From Duganella levis (GTDB lineage: Bacteria; Pseudomonadota; Gammaproteobacteria; Burkholderiales; Burkholderiaceae_D): a stretch of DNA of 64,000 nucleotides. The position numbers and the translations under genes are program-made. The stretch is taken from NCBI RefSeq assembly GCF_009857605.1, contig NZ_WWCT01000002.1:417424-481423 (forward strand). Direction: 5' to 3'. Of the stretch, positions 62,819-64,000 are shown in pieces (within the stretch, counting starts at the first letter, position 1; each line of letters starts with the position of its first letter). A model generated the notes under the pieces. The model was not told where the DNA came from. It saw only the letters and a program-made list of their open reading frames with translations, and searched no databases.

Positions 62819-63763
62819 TCAGCCGCGTTTTACCTGCATTTTGCGGCCTGTTGCCACGGTGGCGATGACGGCGATTGCAAATACCAGGGTGGGCCACTCC
62901 AGCGTCTCGCCTAGCACCACGGTGGCGCCCAGTACAGAGAGGAAGGGCTGGACCAGCTGTACTTGTCCCACCCGCGCCACGCCGCCCAGCGCCATGCCGC
63001 GGTACCAGAAGAAAAAGCCGATAAACATAGAGAATACCGAGACGTAGGCAAAGCCGGTCCAGGCGGCGGCGCTGGCGTGGGCCAGTTGCGCGCTGTCCTG
63101 CCAGGCCAGCCAGCCGACTACCGGCAGCAGCGGCGGTGCGGCCAGGATCAGCGCCCAGCAGATGGTTTGCTGGCCGCCCAGCGTTTGCGACAGGCGGCCA
63201 CCGGCGGCGTAGCCCATGGCGGCCAGCAGCACCGCCAGGAAGATCGCCACGTCGGCGGCGTGCAGGGCGCCGCCGCTCTGGCGCAGCGCAAAGCCGATCA
63301 CCAGTACAGATCCTAAGATGGCCATGATCCAGAAGCCTTTGGACGGTTTCTCGCCGCCCAGCAGGGCCGCGAACATGGCGGTGGCCAGCGGCAGCACGCC
63401 GACCAGCACGGCGCCGTGGGCGGCCGGCAGGGTGCGCATGGCCACTGAAGTCAGCCACGGGAAGCCGATGACGCAGCCGATGGCCACCATGGCGAGGGCG
63501 GGCAGGGCGGAGCGCGGCGGCAGCGGCGCGCGTTTCCAGTACAGCCAGCCGGCGGCCAGGATGGCGGCGGTCAGAGCGCGGCCCAGAGCGACGAACATCG
63601 GCGACAGGCCGACGCCGGCGGTGCCCATGCCGCCGTTGACCGCCAGGCGGGTGAAGGGCAGCGTCAGGCTGAAGATAGCCACGCCGATCAGGCCTAGCAG
63701 CATGCCGGTGGTTTCATCGCTAAGGCGGCGGTGAGTGGTCAGGACTGGTGTATTTGTATTCAT
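62819..63763 (-). CDS. EamA/DMT-family transporter
   Basis: A 314-aa membrane protein with ten transmembrane segments in two five-helix halves (two EamA domains, about 20-160 and 170-305). Such exporters move amino acids, metabolites or drugs. No clear ribosome site precedes the ATG; TAGCAT lies about seven bases before it, so it may be transcribed with almost no leader. It is divergent from the partial gene at 63840 and shares the CCAGTACA repeats with it. Confidence 0.88.
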   Translation of the reverse strand: MNTNTPVLTTHRRLSDETTGMLLGLIGVAIFSLTLPFTRLAVNGGMGTAGVGLSPMFVALGRALTAAILAAGWLYWKRAPLPPRSALPALAMVAIGCVIGFPWLTSVAMRTLPAAHGAVLVGVLPLATAMFAALLGGEKPSKGFWIMAILGSVLVIGFALRQSGGALHAADVAIFLAVLLAAMGYAAGGRLSQTLGGQQTICWALILAAPPLLPVVGWLAWQDSAQLAHASAAAWTGFAYVSVFSMFIGFFFWYRGMALGGVARVGQVQLVQPFLSVLGATVVLGETLEWPTLVFAIAVIATVATGRKMQVKRG

Positions 63764-63785
63764 GGGTTTATGCTACGTGACAAAA

Positions 63786-63828
63786 CCAGTACAGTGCCAG
63801 TACACTTCGCAACATAATTTCTTATACT
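63786..63828. promoter_or_regulatory. operator repeats and promoter between EamA and the edge gene
   Basis: CCAGTACA occurs at 63786-63793 and 63797-63804, 11 bp apart (one helical turn). A -10 TATACT (63823-63828) follows for the rightward gene, whose start is 12 bases later. Direct GTAC-containing repeats of this kind, placed between an EamA exporter and a divergent gene, are typical of MocR/PdxR-type regulation. The adjacent regulator is only inferred. Confidence 0.5.
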
Positions 63829-63839
63829 GTGACGGTAAT

Positions 63840-64000
63840 ATGACCAATACACGACCACGCACTTCGCTGTTGGGAGCCGCTGCGGCAGCGGCGGCGGAAG
63901 CAGTCAATGAAGCGCTGGCCGCCGCACAGGCCCGCGAGACGCGTGCCTTGGCCGCGCCGGCGCCCGGTCCGGCGGTGACGTCGGTGCCGGTGCCGGTGCC
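63840..64000 (+). CDS. N-terminal fragment of a gene cut by the window edge
   Basis: At least 53 codons from ATG 63840 to the window end: MTNTRPRTSLLGAAAAAAAE then an Ala/Val-rich stretch and a Pro/Val-rich linker (TSVPVPVP). This low-complexity beginning cannot be assigned a domain. Because it is divergent from an EamA exporter and near GTAC-type repeats, a MocR-like GntR/aminotransferase regulator is one possibility, but the visible part gives no HTH. The 3' end lies outside. Confidence 0.5.
   Translation, partial: MTNTRPRTSLLGAAAAAAAEAVNEALAAAQARETRALAAPAPGPAVTSVPVPV

Overview
The window is 64 kb of a high-G+C betaproteobacterial chromosome, most like Oxalobacteraceae (Massilia/Duganella/Janthinobacterium group). 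Support for this comes from the dapC-dapD-pilU-gpx-arsC-like-dapE-prmB gene string, an OmpR/EnvZ pair, many TonB receptors and AraC/LysR regulators, and a GGGGTCTGACCCC-type palindrome that I associate with these genomes. Genes are densely packed on both strands. I see no tRNA, rRNA, insertion sequence, prophage or CRISPR array.

Layout. 0-2.4 kb: a TonB-dependent receptor preceded by a TPP riboswitch and a hairpin that can hide its ribosome binding site, so it is probably a thiamin(-compound) importer. 2.5-6.4 kb: an Imm26-like protein, a small exported protein, EnvZ/OmpR and a second small exported protein. 6.6-10.5 kb: two tandem FapA/DUF342 beta-helix proteins with no flagellar genes nearby. 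10.5-16.3 kb: an M23 peptidase-like protein, LysR/TauE, ArfB, CheW and an ABC-F ATPase. 16.3-22.7 kb: a lysine/diaminopimelate block (prmB, dapE, ArsC-like, glutathione peroxidase, pilU, dapD, dapC) read leftwards from what looks like a leaderless dapC promoter. 22.7-31.3 kb: small regulator-plus-target pairs (MerR/membrane protein, TetR/isochorismatase-like), a dipeptidase, RhlE, a GlxA-type regulator, a cysteine hydrolase and a YciH/SUI1 factor. 31.3-35.2 kb: a nucleoside hydrolase, then a four-gene operon with MlaE-like permease and MlaD-like MCE protein but no ATPase. 35.3-42.1 kb: LysR/MFS pair, FMN-riboswitch-controlled ribB, an M16 protease and a VOC protein. 42.2-44.6 kb: a cytochrome P450, an SRPBCC protein and a small exported protein.

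44.6-59.3 kb is the most distinctive region. An AraC regulator is followed by an alkyl-DHAP-synthase-like flavoenzyme, a glycerol-3-phosphate-dehydrogenase-like flavoenzyme and an FGGY kinase. A convergent TonB receptor follows, then a flavin monooxygenase, an aldehyde dehydrogenase and a short-chain dehydrogenase, closed by a second AraC regulator of the same architecture and an MFS carrier. Together these enzymes could process a glycerol ether or another long-chain alcohol-derived substrate: uptake, phosphorylation, oxidation at glycerol C2, release of the alkyl chain and its oxidation. This is inference from gene content.

59.3-64 kb: a REC-PAS-GGDEF cyclic-di-GMP synthase, a PLP aminotransferase with a RidA partner and an EamA exporter, and, divergent from the exporter, the first codons of a gene cut by the window edge.

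Start sites were chosen from visible Shine-Dalgarno sequences and signal peptides. Family names come from motif recognition by eye, not from a database search.
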